63,617 nucleotides of DNA from Acidobacteriota bacterium (GCA_018269055.1 JAFDVI010000037.1:1-63617), one strand, 5' to 3'. Shown: positions 6,431-15,911, counted from the stretch's first letter. Made by a program: numbers and translations. Notes: generated by a model not told the origin, from the letters alone.

Positions 6431-9400
6431 ATGATCAACCGCATCATCGAATTTTCGCTGCGGAATCGCGTCATCATTCTGGCCGTGTATTTGTTGCTGG
6501 CGGGATGGGGGTATTGGGCGCTCATTCATACGCCGATTGACGCCATCCCGGACCTTTCCGACAACCAGGTCATCGTTTTCACCGATTGGACGGGGCGCAG
6601 CCCGCAGGAAGTCGAAGACCAGGTTACTTATCCGCTTTCCACCAATTTGCAGGGATTGCCCGGCGTGCGTTCCGTGCGAGGGCAATCGGCATTCGGGTTT
6701 TCGATGCTCAACGTGATTTTCGAAGACTCGATTGATTTGTACTGGGCGCGGACTCGCGTGCTGGAACGGTTGAATCTGGTTTCCAAACAACTGCCCGAAG
6801 GCGTGACGCCGACGCTGGGCCCGGACGCTTCCGGCGTAGGCCAAATTTTCTGGTACACGGTTGAAGGGCAGGGGCAGAGCCTGCGCGACCTGCGAACGCT
6901 GCAAGACTGGTTCATTCGCTACCAGCTCAATTCAGTGCCCGGCGTAGCGGAAGTCGCTTCCGTCGGCGGTCAGGTGCAGCAGTACCAGATTGATGTTGAT
7001 CCCAACCGGCTGCGCGCGTATGCGATTCCATTCTCGGTGTTGGTCGAAGCCGTGCAGGGCAGCAATACCAACGTTGGCGGAAACGTCGTCGAACAAAACG
7101 GGCAGTGGGCCATGGTGCGCGGCGTAGGGCTGATCGAATCGGTCGCCGATGTGGAAAATGTCGTCATTGGTTCATCGGGCGGCACGCCGATTTACATTCG
7201 CAACGTAGCGAAGGTGCAAATCGGTGATGCGTTCCGCGTGGGCGCACTTGATCGCGATGGACACGAAGCCGTCGGCGGCGTGGTCATCGCGCGGTACGGC
7301 GTCAACACGCTGGAAGTCATCGAAGCCGTCAAACAAAAGATCGAATCGCTGAAAACCGGATTGCCGCCGGGCGTGCGCATCTCGCCATTTTACGACCGCA
7401 CAGAGTTGATTCATCGCGCCATCGAAACGCTCAAACGGGCGTTGATCGAAGAAATCATTCTGGTGACGCTGATGCACATCATCTTTCTGTTCCACTTCCG
7501 CTCGATTCTGATCGTCACCATCCCGCTGCCGCTTGCTGTTTTGGTGTCGTTTCTGTTTATGAAAAGTTTCGGCATCAGTTCCAACCTGATGTCGCTGTCG
7601 GGAATCGCCATCGCCATCGGCGTGTTGGTGGATGCGGGAATTGTCGTCACCGAAAATGCGTTTCGCTGGATGGAAAAACATGGCGTGAATCCGCGCGACC
7701 GATTGCGCGTGTGGACAGGCGTGCTGGAATCCACCAAATTGGTTGGACGCCCGATTTTCTTTTCAATGGCGATCATCATTCTGGCGTTTGTGCCGGTGTT
7801 CGCGCTCACAGGGCGCGAAGGCAAGCTGTTTCACCCGCTCGCATTCACCAAAACCTTCGCCATGATCGGCGCGACGATTATCGCCGTCACGCTGGTTCCG
7901 GTGCTGTGCAGTTTTCTGCTTGGCGGCAAGTTTCATTCGGAAGGCGACAACCGGTTGATGCGCGTGTTGCATTTCTTTTACCGTCCAATTTTGCGGTTGG
8001 CGTTGGAACAAAAAGCCATCACGCTGTTGGTCGCATTGACGCTGTTCGGCGGCGCGCTTTATCTGGCTACCAAAATTGGCAGCGAGTTCATGCCGGAACT
8101 CAATGAAGGCGACGTGATGTTCATGCCGATCACAGACCCTTCGATTTCGATTGACGAAGCCCTGCGCGTGATGCGCATGCAGGACGAAACCATCAAATCT
8201 TTTCCCGAAGTCGCATGGGTGGCGGGCAAAGCGGGCCGCGCGGAAACTTCGACCGATCCCGCGCCGGTCAACATGAACGAAACGATTGTCCATCTGAAAC
8301 CGCCAAGCGAATGGCGCGCAGGGATGACGCGCGAAAAATTGGTCGCCGAAATGGACGAAAAACTTTCGATGCCCGGCGTGCAGAACATCTGGACGCAACC
8401 GATCATCAATCGCATCGAAATGCTTTCCACAGGCATCCGCACCGAAGTCGGTTTGAAAATTTTCGGCAGCGATTTGAAGGAACTCGAACGATTGTCGCGC
8501 GAAGCCGCCGAAACGCTCAGCACTGTTCGTGGCGCAGGTAATGTCTCGCCGGAACCCCTGACGGGGCAGCCGTACATTGATATCAACATCAATCGCCAGG
8601 CCGCCGCGCGATACGGCATCGAAATCGCCGCCATCCAGCGCGTGATAGACGCAGGCATTGGCGAAACCAACCTGACTGTGACCATCGAAGGCCGCCGCCG
8701 TTTTCCCGTTCGCGTGCGGTATGCTCCGGAATTCCGCCGCAATCAGCAGGCGTTGGGGCAATTGATCGTTCCTGCGCCCAACGGCGCGCAGATTCCCCTG
8801 GCGCAACTTGCCAACATACGTTCAATCAACGGCGCTTCGATGATTCCCAGCGAAAACGGACTGTTGCGCGGGACGGTGTTGATGAACGTGCGTGGGAGCG
8901 ACGTGGGCAGTTTTGTCGAAGACGCCAAGCGCACGTTGATCGAACGCGTCAAACTTCCGCCGGGCTATTACTACGAATGGAGTGGGCAATATGAAAACCA
9001 GCTTCGCGCGCGGCAACGATTGCAACTGGTCGTGCCGGTCGTATTGCTGGTTATCTTTGTGCTGCTGTATTTCACCTACCATTCATTTCTCGAAGCCCTG
9101 CACGTGTTGCTGGCGGTGCCGTTTGCGCTGACCGGCGGCGTGTATTTGCTGTACGCGCTCGGCTACAACTTTTCGGTTGCCGTTTGGGTGGGCTTCATCG
9201 CGCTGTTCGGCACTGCCGTGCAAACCGGCATGGTGATGGTCATTTACCTGAACGAAGCCGTTGAACGCAAAACACATGAGCTTGGCGGACATTTGACGCG
9301 CGCATCGTTGAAGCAAGCTGTGATGGAAGGTGCGGTGTTGCGCTTGCGTCCGAAAGTCATGACCGTCAGCACGGTCGTTGCCGGGTTGTTGCCGATTATG

Positions 9401-9580
9401 TGGAGCACAAGTTCCGGCGCTGAAGTGATGAAGCCGCTGGCCACGCCAGTATTGGGCGGAATGGTGTCGTCGCTGTTGCACGTGCTGGTTGTCACACCTG
9501 TGATTTTTTCCTGGTTGCACGAACGTGGATTGAAGAAGAGCGAAGAGAGAGTTCGTCATGAAGAAAAGCAATTTGTGTAA
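6431..9580 (+). CDS. cusA: CusA/CzcA-family heavy-metal RND efflux pump
   Basis: 1049 residues, normal for HME-RND inner-membrane pumps. The family start IEFSLRNRVIILAVYLL is followed by the signature PIDAIPDLSDNQVIV. TM4 carries the proton-relay segment GVLVDAGIVVTENA. Met-bearing segments typical of monovalent-cation pumps are present (VMFMPITDPS, PAPVNMNETIV, RIEMLSTGIRTEVGLK), which favours Cu(I)/Ag(I) over Zn/Co/Cd (family knowledge applied to visible motifs). It powers proton-driven export through a tripartite complex with the TolC and CusB proteins encoded downstream. The TolC gene overlaps its 3' end by 23 bp. Confidence 0.93.
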   Translation: MINRIIEFSLRNRVIILAVYLLLAGWGYWALIHTPIDAIPDLSDNQVIVFTDWTGRSPQEVEDQVTYPLSTNLQGLPGVRSVRGQSAFGFSMLNVIFEDSIDLYWARTRVLERLNLVSKQLPEGVTPTLGPDASGVGQIFWYTVEGQGQSLRDLRTLQDWFIRYQLNSVPGVAEVASVGGQVQQYQIDVDPNRLRAYAIPFSVLVEAVQGSNTNVGGNVVEQNGQWAMVRGVGLIESVADVENVVIGSSGGTPIYIRNVAKVQIGDAFRVGALDRDGHEAVGGVVIARYGVNTLEVIEAVKQKIESLKTGLPPGVRISPFYDRTELIHRAIETLKRALIEEIILVTLMHIIFLFHFRSILIVTIPLPLAVLVSFLFMKSFGISSNLMSLSGIAIAIGVLVDAGIVVTENAFRWMEKHGVNPRDRLRVWTGVLESTKLVGRPIFFSMAIIILAFVPVFALTGREGKLFHPLAFTKTFAMIGATIIAVTLVPVLCSFLLGGKFHSEGDNRLMRVLHFFYRPILRLALEQKAITLLVALTLFGGALYLATKIGSEFMPELNEGDVMFMPITDPSISIDEALRVMRMQDETIKSFPEVAWVAGKAGRAETSTDPAPVNMNETIVHLKPPSEWRAGMTREKLVAEMDEKLSMPGVQNIWTQPIINRIEMLSTGIRTEVGLKIFGSDLKELERLSREAAETLSTVRGAGNVSPEPLTGQPYIDININRQAAARYGIEIAAIQRVIDAGIGETNLTVTIEGRRRFPVRVRYAPEFRRNQQALGQLIVPAPNGAQIPLAQLANIRSINGASMIPSENGLLRGTVLMNVRGSDVGSFVEDAKRTLIERVKLPPGYYYEWSGQYENQLRARQRLQLVVPVVLLVIFVLLYFTYHSFLEALHVLLAVPFALTGGVYLLYALGYNFSVAVWVGFIALFGTAVQTGMVMVIYLNEAVERKTHELGGHLTRASLKQAVMEGAVLRLRPKVMTVSTVVAGLLPIMWSTSSGAEVMKPLATPVLGGMVSSLLHVLVVTPVIFSWLHERGLKKSEERVRHEEKQFV

Positions 9581-11060
9581 ATCATTGTTGCGGTTTGTCA
9601 CTGAGTTGCGGCTTTGCCGCCTGATGTGCGGAAGGCCTGTGGCCTTCCGTCTCGTACATTCACAGGGGGGCTATGCCCCAATCATTCAGGGCATAGCCCC
9701 CAAAATGGCTTTCTGCAATTTCGGCAAGTCAGAGACTTGCCGCACATCGGGCGGCAGAGCCGCAATCGTTGCTTTACAAAATTCTCTGACTTATTTGCTG
9801 CTTGCGTTGATGATGGTGACTTTCTGTGGTTCAGGGGTTTCGCAAACCAACACCGACGGCCTGGTCAAACTGGCGCTGGAACGCAACGGCGAGTTGCGGG
9901 CTGCGCGGCAAATGATTGTCGAAGCCCGTGGCCGATTGCGCCAGGCCGGATTGAAAGCCAATCCGATGTTGGAAACCAGCGGTACGCGTGCTGCTAATAC
10001 GCCGGACAATAATTTAATGCTGGGGCTGCAATTGCCGCTGGAATTGAAAGGTCGCCGTCAGGCGCGCGTGGATGTCGCCGCCAAAGAAATCGAGTTGCGC
10101 GAAGCTGAGGTCAAGGATTTCGAGCGCAAGCTTGTCGCCGACGTGCGCATGAAAGTTTCCGTGGCGTTTGCGGCCCAAAGGAATTTGCGGTTGACGGATG
10201 ATTTGCTGAAGCTGACGCGCGATCTGCTGCGGTTGGTCAACGCGCGAGTTCAGGAAGGAAAGAGCGCACCGCTTGAAGCCAGTCTGCTGGCGGTCGAATT
10301 GAGCCGGATCGAAGCCACGCGAATCGGCGCGGAAAGCCAGGTGGAAGTCGCCTTGCTTGATGTCAAGAAAACCATCGGAGTGAACCCGGATGAGCCGTTG
10401 CAATTAAGCGGCGATTTTGTGACTGAACGAACATTGCCCGCGCGCGGCGAATTGATTGCTCTGGCTTTGAAATACCGTCCGGATTTGGCTGCGGCGCGCG
10501 CCGCCGAAACCTTTGCCGCCGCACAACTGGAACAGGCGCGCATCGAAGGCCGCGTTGACGCCAGCATTTTCGCCAGTTACGGGCGAATGAGTTCGGGTTA
10601 CGACGTGCGTGGATTCAACGAAGCGGGCGCACTGGTTCCCGTAACCGGCGTGTTCCATAACCTGACTTTCGGCGTTCGTGTGCAGCTTCCGACCAGAAAC
10701 AAAAATCAGGGCAACATCGAAGCTGCGGCTGCGGCATTGGAAGCGGCACGATTGCGCCGCGAATTCGCCGAAACGGTCGCCCGCAACGAAGTCGCAACGG
10801 CCCAGTTGCGGTTTGAACGCGCTGGAAACGCGGTCGCGGTTTACCGCGAAAGCGTGCTGAAACAGGGGCAAAAAAATCTGGACGTAATCCGCATGGCGTA
10901 TGAATTCGGACAAAGAACAGTGCTGGATTACCTTTCGGAACAGCGCCGGTTCGTCGAACTCGAAACCGGTTTCACCGCCTTGCTCAAAGAATGCTACGAC
11001 GCGCTGATCGAAACCGAACGCGCGGTCGCTTTGCCGTACACGGATTTGAACAGGAAATGA
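9558..11060 (+). CDS. TolC-family outer-membrane channel of the Cus system, with repeat insertion
   Basis: 500 residues read from ATG 9558, which overlaps the end of cusA. The mature part is a standard outer-membrane efflux protein (coiled-coil helices such as LVKLALERNGELRAARQMIVEARGR, and repeated Ala-rich helices). The N-terminus is abnormal: MKKSNLCKSLLRF and the hydrophobic NSLTYLLLALMMVTFCGSGVSQ, which together would make a signal peptide, are separated by about 55 residues encoded by a palindromic element (9606-9765). Either the element is translated and secretion relies on the second segment, or a weak internal start is used. Confidence 0.85.
   Translation: MKKSNLCKSLLRFVTELRLCRLMCGRPVAFRLVHSQGGYAPIIQGIAPKMAFCNFGKSETCRTSGGRAAIVALQNSLTYLLLALMMVTFCGSGVSQTNTDGLVKLALERNGELRAARQMIVEARGRLRQAGLKANPMLETSGTRAANTPDNNLMLGLQLPLELKGRRQARVDVAAKEIELREAEVKDFERKLVADVRMKVSVAFAAQRNLRLTDDLLKLTRDLLRLVNARVQEGKSAPLEASLLAVELSRIEATRIGAESQVEVALLDVKKTIGVNPDEPLQLSGDFVTERTLPARGELIALALKYRPDLAAARAAETFAAAQLEQARIEGRVDASIFASYGRMSSGYDVRGFNEAGALVPVTGVFHNLTFGVRVQLPTRNKNQGNIEAAAAALEAARLRREFAETVARNEVATAQLRFERAGNAVAVYRESVLKQGQKNLDVIRMAYEFGQRTVLDYLSEQRRFVELETGFTALLKECYDALIETERAVALPYTDLNRK
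9606..9765. repeat. 160-bp multi-hairpin palindromic element inside the tolC 5' coding region
   Basis: Terminal arms 9606-9631 and 9740-9765 are inverted repeats with 2 mismatches in 26 bp (TTGCGGCTTTGCCGCCTG...). Between them are three more stem-loops: GGAAGGCC/GGCCTTCC, GGGGGCTATGCCC/GGGCATAGCCCCC and GGCAAGTC/GACTTGCC. The cloverleaf-like design and its place within a signal-peptide coding region recall palindromic elements that insert into genes. The reading frame stays open through it. Confidence 0.8.
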
Positions 11061-11062
11061 CC

Positions 11063-12700
11063 ATGGAAAATCAAACTACAAATCGTTCCTCTGCCGTGAA
11101 GTTTCGTCGCCGGGGAATCATCGCAATAGTCGCAATCCTGGTTGTGGCGATTGCCGTAACCGCCGCGATCTTTCTGATGCGTGATGGAAGGCGGAATTCG
11201 TTGGCGGGGCGGCCTGTTCCCGAACCTTCAGGCGAATTCGCCGGGAATTCATCGGGGGCGACCGTCGCCCCACAACCGGGGGATATGCTCATCGAATTGC
11301 CTTTGGACAAACTGGCCAATGCGCACCTCAAAATCGAAACCGTCGCATCGTCGCCAAACGCTCCCGCGACCAGCGACGCCTTGCGCACGACCGGCACGGT
11401 CGAACCGAACATCTACAAACAGGTTCCCGTGTTGCCGATCACGGGCGGCATTGTGCGCGATGTCAGCGCACAGCTTGGCGATAAGGTTACGCGCGGACAA
11501 AAGCTGGCTGTGATTTTCAGCACGGAACTATCCGAAGCGCAGGCCGGTTATTTGAAAATGCAGGCAGAAATCGAACGGCATCATCATCATTACCGGCGAA
11601 TGGAAAAGCTGGTGGAAATCGGCGCGGCCAGCCGCGAAGAGTTTGAACAGGCAACCGCCGAATATAAAACGGAGCAGGCCAACCTTTCTGCAATGCGGCA
11701 GCGGTTGGTATTGCTGGGAATGTCTCCCAAACAAATTGAAGACATGGGCAAAAGTGACCAGATCTCGTCGCTGATTGTCATCGAAGCGCCATCAACCGGC
11801 ACTGTGCTTAGCCGAACGGTTAATGTCGGCGAAGTGTTGATGGCGGGCAAAGAACTGTTCCGCATTGCCGATCTGTCCAGCATTTGGGTGATCGGGCAGG
11901 TTTACGAAAAAGATTTTGCCGTCGTCAGAATCGGTTCGCCCGCGATCATCACCACACAGGCTTACCCGGGCAGGACTTTCAAAGGGCGCGTTTCGTACAT
12001 TGACCCCCGCGTCGAACCGCAAACCCGCACGGCGCAGGTGCGCGTGGAAGTGGTCAATCCGGGGGACATGTTGCGGCTGGGAATGTTTGTGGATGTGAAT
12101 TTTGGTGGAACCCCGCCCGTCAATTCACAATCCGCTGTCAGCGTGCCGCGATCCGCGTTGCAATTCATCGGCGACAACCAGGTGGTGTACATCGCGGGTG
12201 ACAAACCCGGCGCATTCGTGCAACGCAAAGTCATGGCGGGCGCGGAAACCGATGGTGTAACGCAAATTGTCAGCGGGTTAAATTCGGGCGAACAGGTCGT
12301 AACCGAAGGAAGTTTTCTGCTGCGCGCCGAAAGTCTCAAACGCGATCCTTCACAGCTCAACTCGACCAGCGCGGCGACGCAAACCAGCGCGAAAATTACC
12401 GGCGAATCAGAGGCGCCCCACGCGGGCGATCCCAAGATTCAAACTGTCAGCATTGTGTTGAGTGAAAAAGGTTATGATCCGCCCAGCATCCAATTGCGCC
12501 GTGACGTTCCCGCGAGACTGATTTTTACGCGTACAGCAGAGGCTACTTGCGGCACCGAAGTCGAACTGCCCGAATTGGGCATCCGCCGCCAATTGCCGCT
12601 GAATCAACCCGTCGCCATTGACTTCACGCCGCAGAAATCCGGCGAAATCACGTTCGCCTGTGGCATGAACATGCTGAAAGGCAAATTGATCGTTCGATGA
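11063..12700 (+). CDS. CusB-type periplasmic adaptor with C-terminal cupredoxin-like domain
   Basis: 545 residues from ATG 11063 (AGGAAA 7 bases upstream); an ATG at 11057 overlapping the tolC stop is possible. A single N-terminal membrane segment is followed by the lipoyl-like barrel (PITGGIVRDVSAQLGDKVTRGQKL), a helical hairpin with a His-rich turn (RHHHHYRRM) and beta-barrel domains. After about residue 455 the protein continues into a beta domain ending FACGMNMLKGKLIV with Cys496, Cys533 and Met535, as in cupredoxin-like domains. The fusion suggests that the adaptor carries its own copper-binding module to hand metal to CusA. Confidence 0.88.
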   Translation: MENQTTNRSSAVKFRRRGIIAIVAILVVAIAVTAAIFLMRDGRRNSLAGRPVPEPSGEFAGNSSGATVAPQPGDMLIELPLDKLANAHLKIETVASSPNAPATSDALRTTGTVEPNIYKQVPVLPITGGIVRDVSAQLGDKVTRGQKLAVIFSTELSEAQAGYLKMQAEIERHHHHYRRMEKLVEIGAASREEFEQATAEYKTEQANLSAMRQRLVLLGMSPKQIEDMGKSDQISSLIVIEAPSTGTVLSRTVNVGEVLMAGKELFRIADLSSIWVIGQVYEKDFAVVRIGSPAIITTQAYPGRTFKGRVSYIDPRVEPQTRTAQVRVEVVNPGDMLRLGMFVDVNFGGTPPVNSQSAVSVPRSALQFIGDNQVVYIAGDKPGAFVQRKVMAGAETDGVTQIVSGLNSGEQVVTEGSFLLRAESLKRDPSQLNSTSAATQTSAKITGESEAPHAGDPKIQTVSIVLSEKGYDPPSIQLRRDVPARLIFTRTAEATCGTEVELPELGIRRQLPLNQPVAIDFTPQKSGEITFACGMNMLKGKLIVR

Positions 12701-12706
12701 AAAATC

Positions 12707-14236
12707 TTATTCGGCTTCGATGAGTAAAACGCCGCGTAATGCGGGCCAGCGGCTGGCCAACCGATGCCAGCTATGTTCGATTCGCGCCACAATGGGCACG
12801 TGCGAATACGCGTCGGGGTGTTCCAGCAATTCAATGTGATGGCGAACGAATCCAGCTTCGCGCAACAGGGATGCAACTCTGTCGGGACGATTGAAGCGAA
12901 AATGGGTTGGATAAACTTCCGCAGGGCTGCGGGTTTCGACGCGCGAAACAATTCCCGGATGCCAGCGATTGGGAACCGCGCGCGCAGTCAGCGAAACAAT
13001 GTCCAGCCAATTCGGAGTCAGCACAATCAACTTTCCGCCGGAGCACAATGTTCGTCGAATTTCCCTCAGCAACGACAATGGATCAGCAACGTGTTCAAAC
13101 ACCATGTTTGCCGTCACCAGATCGAAACTCCCGTCGGCGAACGGCAGCTTCGCGGAATCAATTTGCGCCCGCGCGTGGCAGGAATGATTATCGCCAAGCG
13201 CTGCAAAGTCCGGATCCGCGCCGACAACCAGCTTTGCGGCGGAGCGCAGTCGCCTTTCGATCTCTTCGCCGCCGCTCATCCATCGCGGCACAATCTGGCG
13301 TCCGCATCCCACGTCCAACCACAAACAATCGGTTTGCAAAAGCGTTTCGATTCGGTCGAAGTAAACGCGTTGCGGATGAATGACCCGGCGTCCGGTGTGA
13401 TCGTTATCGGCCATCAAAACTTTACTGAAACGGGCACGATCAACGACGGCGTATTGCCAGCTTTTCCAGCGGCTTTGCCGAACGCAACGCAAGGCGAAAT
13501 GTCCAATTCGCCGCAGTTCCGCCGCCTCGATTTGGCGAAACCCGCAAGCGCGTACGGTCTGCCAAACCGGCCTGTCGTTTTTCAGCACGTGCATAGGGCG
13601 GTCGTTGTCTTCGCCGGTTCGACAGTTGAACACCAATGTGCCGCCTTTGCGCATCGCGCGGTGAAGCTGCCGCAATTCGATTGAAGGGCGGGGAAGATGT
13701 TCGAACACATCCACCGCCGTAACGAAATCAAAATGTTCGTCGGTCAGTTTGCGCTGATTCAGGTCAATCAACGCGGCTTCGATGCCCCGGCGTTGCAATC
13801 GCCATCGAGCAAATTCCAGCATCGGCGGTGAAACATCGGCCAGCGTGACGTTGAACCCGTTTCGGGCGAACAGAATCGCATTCGCTCCAACGCCGGAGCC
13901 AAAATCCAGGTAACGGGTCGCGCCCAAGCGCAGGGCGAATCGCAGGAGTTCAACATTATCCGCGTTCGTCGTCAGGTCGGTGGCATGCCACCAGACGTGT
14001 TCGAAAATGTAGCTTTGCGATGTGCGGTAAAAGTTTTTGACTTCTTCAGGCGTGCGACGCCAATCGGATTCCCATTCGCGTTTGGAATCGGCCAGGGCGC
14101 TTTCACAACGGCGGCGCGCTTCGTCGCGGCTGATGCCAAAATACTCCGCCAGTTCGCGCAACCCGCTTTCGATCAAATCGGTTTCGCCGGGCAACAGCAA
14201 TGCTTCGCGCCAGGCGTCAATGTGTTCCTGCGTCAT
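12707..14236 (-). CDS. two-domain SAM-dependent methyltransferase
   Basis: 509 residues containing two class I methyltransferase folds. The N-terminal one has motif I YLDFGSGVGANAILFARNGF near residues 105-125 and the acidic strand-2 end TLADVSPPM. The second has LWLDVGCGRQIV near 300, then DSAKLPFADGSFDLVTANMVFEHV, the hallmark of methyltransferase type 11. Both keep a Gly-rich SAM loop. As the last gene of the minus-strand exopolysaccharide operon, it may methylate a sugar or cap a glycan. It converges with cusB, 6 bp apart, with no obvious terminator between them. Confidence 0.8.
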   Translation of the reverse strand: MTQEHIDAWREALLLPGETDLIESGLRELAEYFGISRDEARRRCESALADSKREWESDWRRTPEEVKNFYRTSQSYIFEHVWWHATDLTTNADNVELLRFALRLGATRYLDFGSGVGANAILFARNGFNVTLADVSPPMLEFARWRLQRRGIEAALIDLNQRKLTDEHFDFVTAVDVFEHLPRPSIELRQLHRAMRKGGTLVFNCRTGEDNDRPMHVLKNDRPVWQTVRACGFRQIEAAELRRIGHFALRCVRQSRWKSWQYAVVDRARFSKVLMADNDHTGRRVIHPQRVYFDRIETLLQTDCLWLDVGCGRQIVPRWMSGGEEIERRLRSAAKLVVGADPDFAALGDNHSCHARAQIDSAKLPFADGSFDLVTANMVFEHVADPLSLLREIRRTLCSGGKLIVLTPNWLDIVSLTARAVPNRWHPGIVSRVETRSPAEVYPTHFRFNRPDRVASLLREAGFVRHHIELLEHPDAYSHVPIVARIEHSWHRLASRWPALRGVLLIEAE

Positions 14237-14253
14237 AAACTTTCAGGGAGGCG

Positions 14254-15156
14254 CTACTTCATACGCCCAAACAGCATCGCCCACGGCGAAGTCAGTAACC
14301 CGACCAGCGTCCCGCGAACCTGCGCGCGCTGGCGCGGCAATGTGTTTACGGCTCCGGCGTCCTGTTGCGACCAGCGGCGAGGCAATGTCCGAATCAGCCA
14401 GTACAACATTCGCATCGCATACAGATCGCCGCGCAAAACGTGTTTAATGACATACGCCGCATTGGCTTTGCCGTACCCGTAAATCAACCGACAAGCCTGC
14501 TCTGGCGTTTCGCGGTCGTGATCGTGAAGAACCAGTACGTTTGGCGCGTAAATGAATTTGTACCCGGTTTTCAGCGCGCGATAAAACAACTCAATGTCTT
14601 CGCCGCCAGCGAAAAAGGTTCCTGCTCCCAATCGTTCGTCAAACCACCCGACGCGGTCAAAGACTTCGCGGCGAAACGCCATATTCGCGCCCATCCCCAA
14701 ACTGCCTCCGCTGGGAAAAGCGGTTTCCAGCCGTTTGTCCGGCGTGTAAATGGCGACATCCTGCAAAGAATCCCGCGCCAGCAACACGCGCCCGCCCAGC
14801 ATTGCCACGTTCGGATCGCGGAACTCGCGATGAATTTCGTCCAGCCAGTTTTCAGCCACCAGCACGTCGTCGTCTGTGAAAACGATGATTTCGCCGCTGG
14901 CTTTGGTCAGCCCGTGATTGCGCGCGCGCGAAAGCCCCGGGCGGTCTTCCCGGAGCACGAACAGCCGGTTGGCCAGAAACGGATTTCGCAGCACAAAACT
15001 GGCGATGACGCCTCCGAACTCCGCGTTGGAACAGTTATCCACCACGATCAATTCCCACTCGTAATCGTCCGCGAAGTTTTGTTTGACGAATTGATCCAGC
15101 ATCGCCGCCAACGGTTTGGCGCGGTTTCGCGTGCAAACAATGACGCTCAGCTTCAT
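14254..15156 (-). CDS. glycosyltransferase family 2
   Basis: 300 residues from ATG 15156, whose ATGA overlaps the stop of the ABC ATPase gene, showing translational coupling. The start MKLSVIVCTRNRAKPLAAML is typical of GT2. VDNCSNAEFG and the metal-binding DDD in IIVFTDDDVLVAENWLDEI follow. The acceptor region includes GAGTFFAGGEDIELFYRAL and the C-terminal third is basic. It probably elongates a surface glycan exported by the Wzm/Wzt pair upstream. A longer frame running upstream to 15351 overlaps the ATPase gene and is rejected. Confidence 0.88.
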   Translation of the reverse strand: MKLSVIVCTRNRAKPLAAMLDQFVKQNFADDYEWELIVVDNCSNAEFGGVIASFVLRNPFLANRLFVLREDRPGLSRARNHGLTKASGEIIVFTDDDVLVAENWLDEIHREFRDPNVAMLGGRVLLARDSLQDVAIYTPDKRLETAFPSGGSLGMGANMAFRREVFDRVGWFDERLGAGTFFAGGEDIELFYRALKTGYKFIYAPNVLVLHDHDRETPEQACRLIYGYGKANAAYVIKHVLRGDLYAMRMLYWLIRTLPRRWSQQDAGAVNTLPRQRAQVRGTLVGLLTSPWAMLFGRMK

Positions 15157-15911
15157 CGCGCGACCTCCGCGTCCAACCCGATGGTTTCGTAATAATGTTT
15201 GATGATTTCGCGCGGCGCGCCTTCGGCTGTCAGGTGGCCTTGCTGCAACAGAAACACGCGGCTGCACAATCGTTCGACCGCCGCCATATCGTGCGAAACA
15301 AAGACGATGGTCATTCCGCTTCGCCGAAGCTCTTCGATGCGTTGCAAACATTTGCTTTGAAACGCTGCATCGCCGACGGCCAACACTTCGTCCACTAACA
15401 AGATGTGCGGATTGATGAACGCCGCGACGGCGAATCCCAGTCGCACGTACATCCCCGAAGAATACCGTTTGACCGGCGTATCAATGAACCGTTCGATTTC
15501 GGCGAACTCGACAATGCGGTCGAACTTGGCGCGCACGTCGGCCTGGCGCATCCCCATAATTGAACCGTACAGGAAAATGTTTTCGCGGCCCGAAAGTTCC
15601 GGGTGAAAGCCCGCGCCGACTTCGATCAACGAGGCGACCGACCCGTGCACCGTCAGTTTGCCGTAAGTCGGATAAATAATGCGCGCCAGCAATTTCAACA
15701 GCGTGCTTTTGCCCGAACCGTTCGGACCGATAAAACCGACGGCTTCGCCCGCTTCGATTTCCAAGCTGACTTCGCGCAATGCGAAAAACTCGTCCGTTTC
15801 GCCCGAACCGTTGCGCGAAAACATCCGCATGAAATCTTCGCGAAACGACCGCGCGCCAAGCTGGCTCAGCCGGTAGCGTTTGGAAATGTTGTCCAGCGTG
15901 ATGATTTTCAT
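15153..15911 (-). CDS. ABC transporter ATP-binding protein, polysaccharide export (Wzt/TagH-like)
   Basis: 252 residues. Walker A is FIGPNGSGKST, the signature region is RYSSGMYVRLGFAVAA, and Walker B is PHILLVDEVLAVGD, the exact style of O-antigen and teichoic-acid export ATPases. It is short and lacks the C-terminal carbohydrate-binding domain found in some Wzt proteins. It would energise the permease encoded upstream (16002-16853) to move an undecaprenyl-linked polymer. Immediately before the ATG is a 7 x 7-bp tandem repeat in place of a Shine-Dalgarno sequence, which may affect translation. Confidence 0.9.
   Translation of the reverse strand: MKIITLDNISKRYRLSQLGARSFREDFMRMFSRNGSGETDEFFALREVSLEIEAGEAVGFIGPNGSGKSTLLKLLARIIYPTYGKLTVHGSVASLIEVGAGFHPELSGRENIFLYGSIMGMRQADVRAKFDRIVEFAEIERFIDTPVKRYSSGMYVRLGFAVAAFINPHILLVDEVLAVGDAAFQSKCLQRIEELRRSGMTIVFVSHDMAAVERLCSRVFLLQQGHLTAEGAPREIIKHYYETIGLDAEVAR

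Noticed and set aside
7763..8806. 347-residue minus-strand frame
   Set aside because: Antisense to cusA; His/Arg-rich, low-complexity composition typical of an antisense frame.
15157..15351. 65-codon N-terminal extension of the GT2 gene
   Set aside because: It lies inside the ABC ATPase gene and is Arg-rich; the ATG overlapping the ATPase stop fits the family start.
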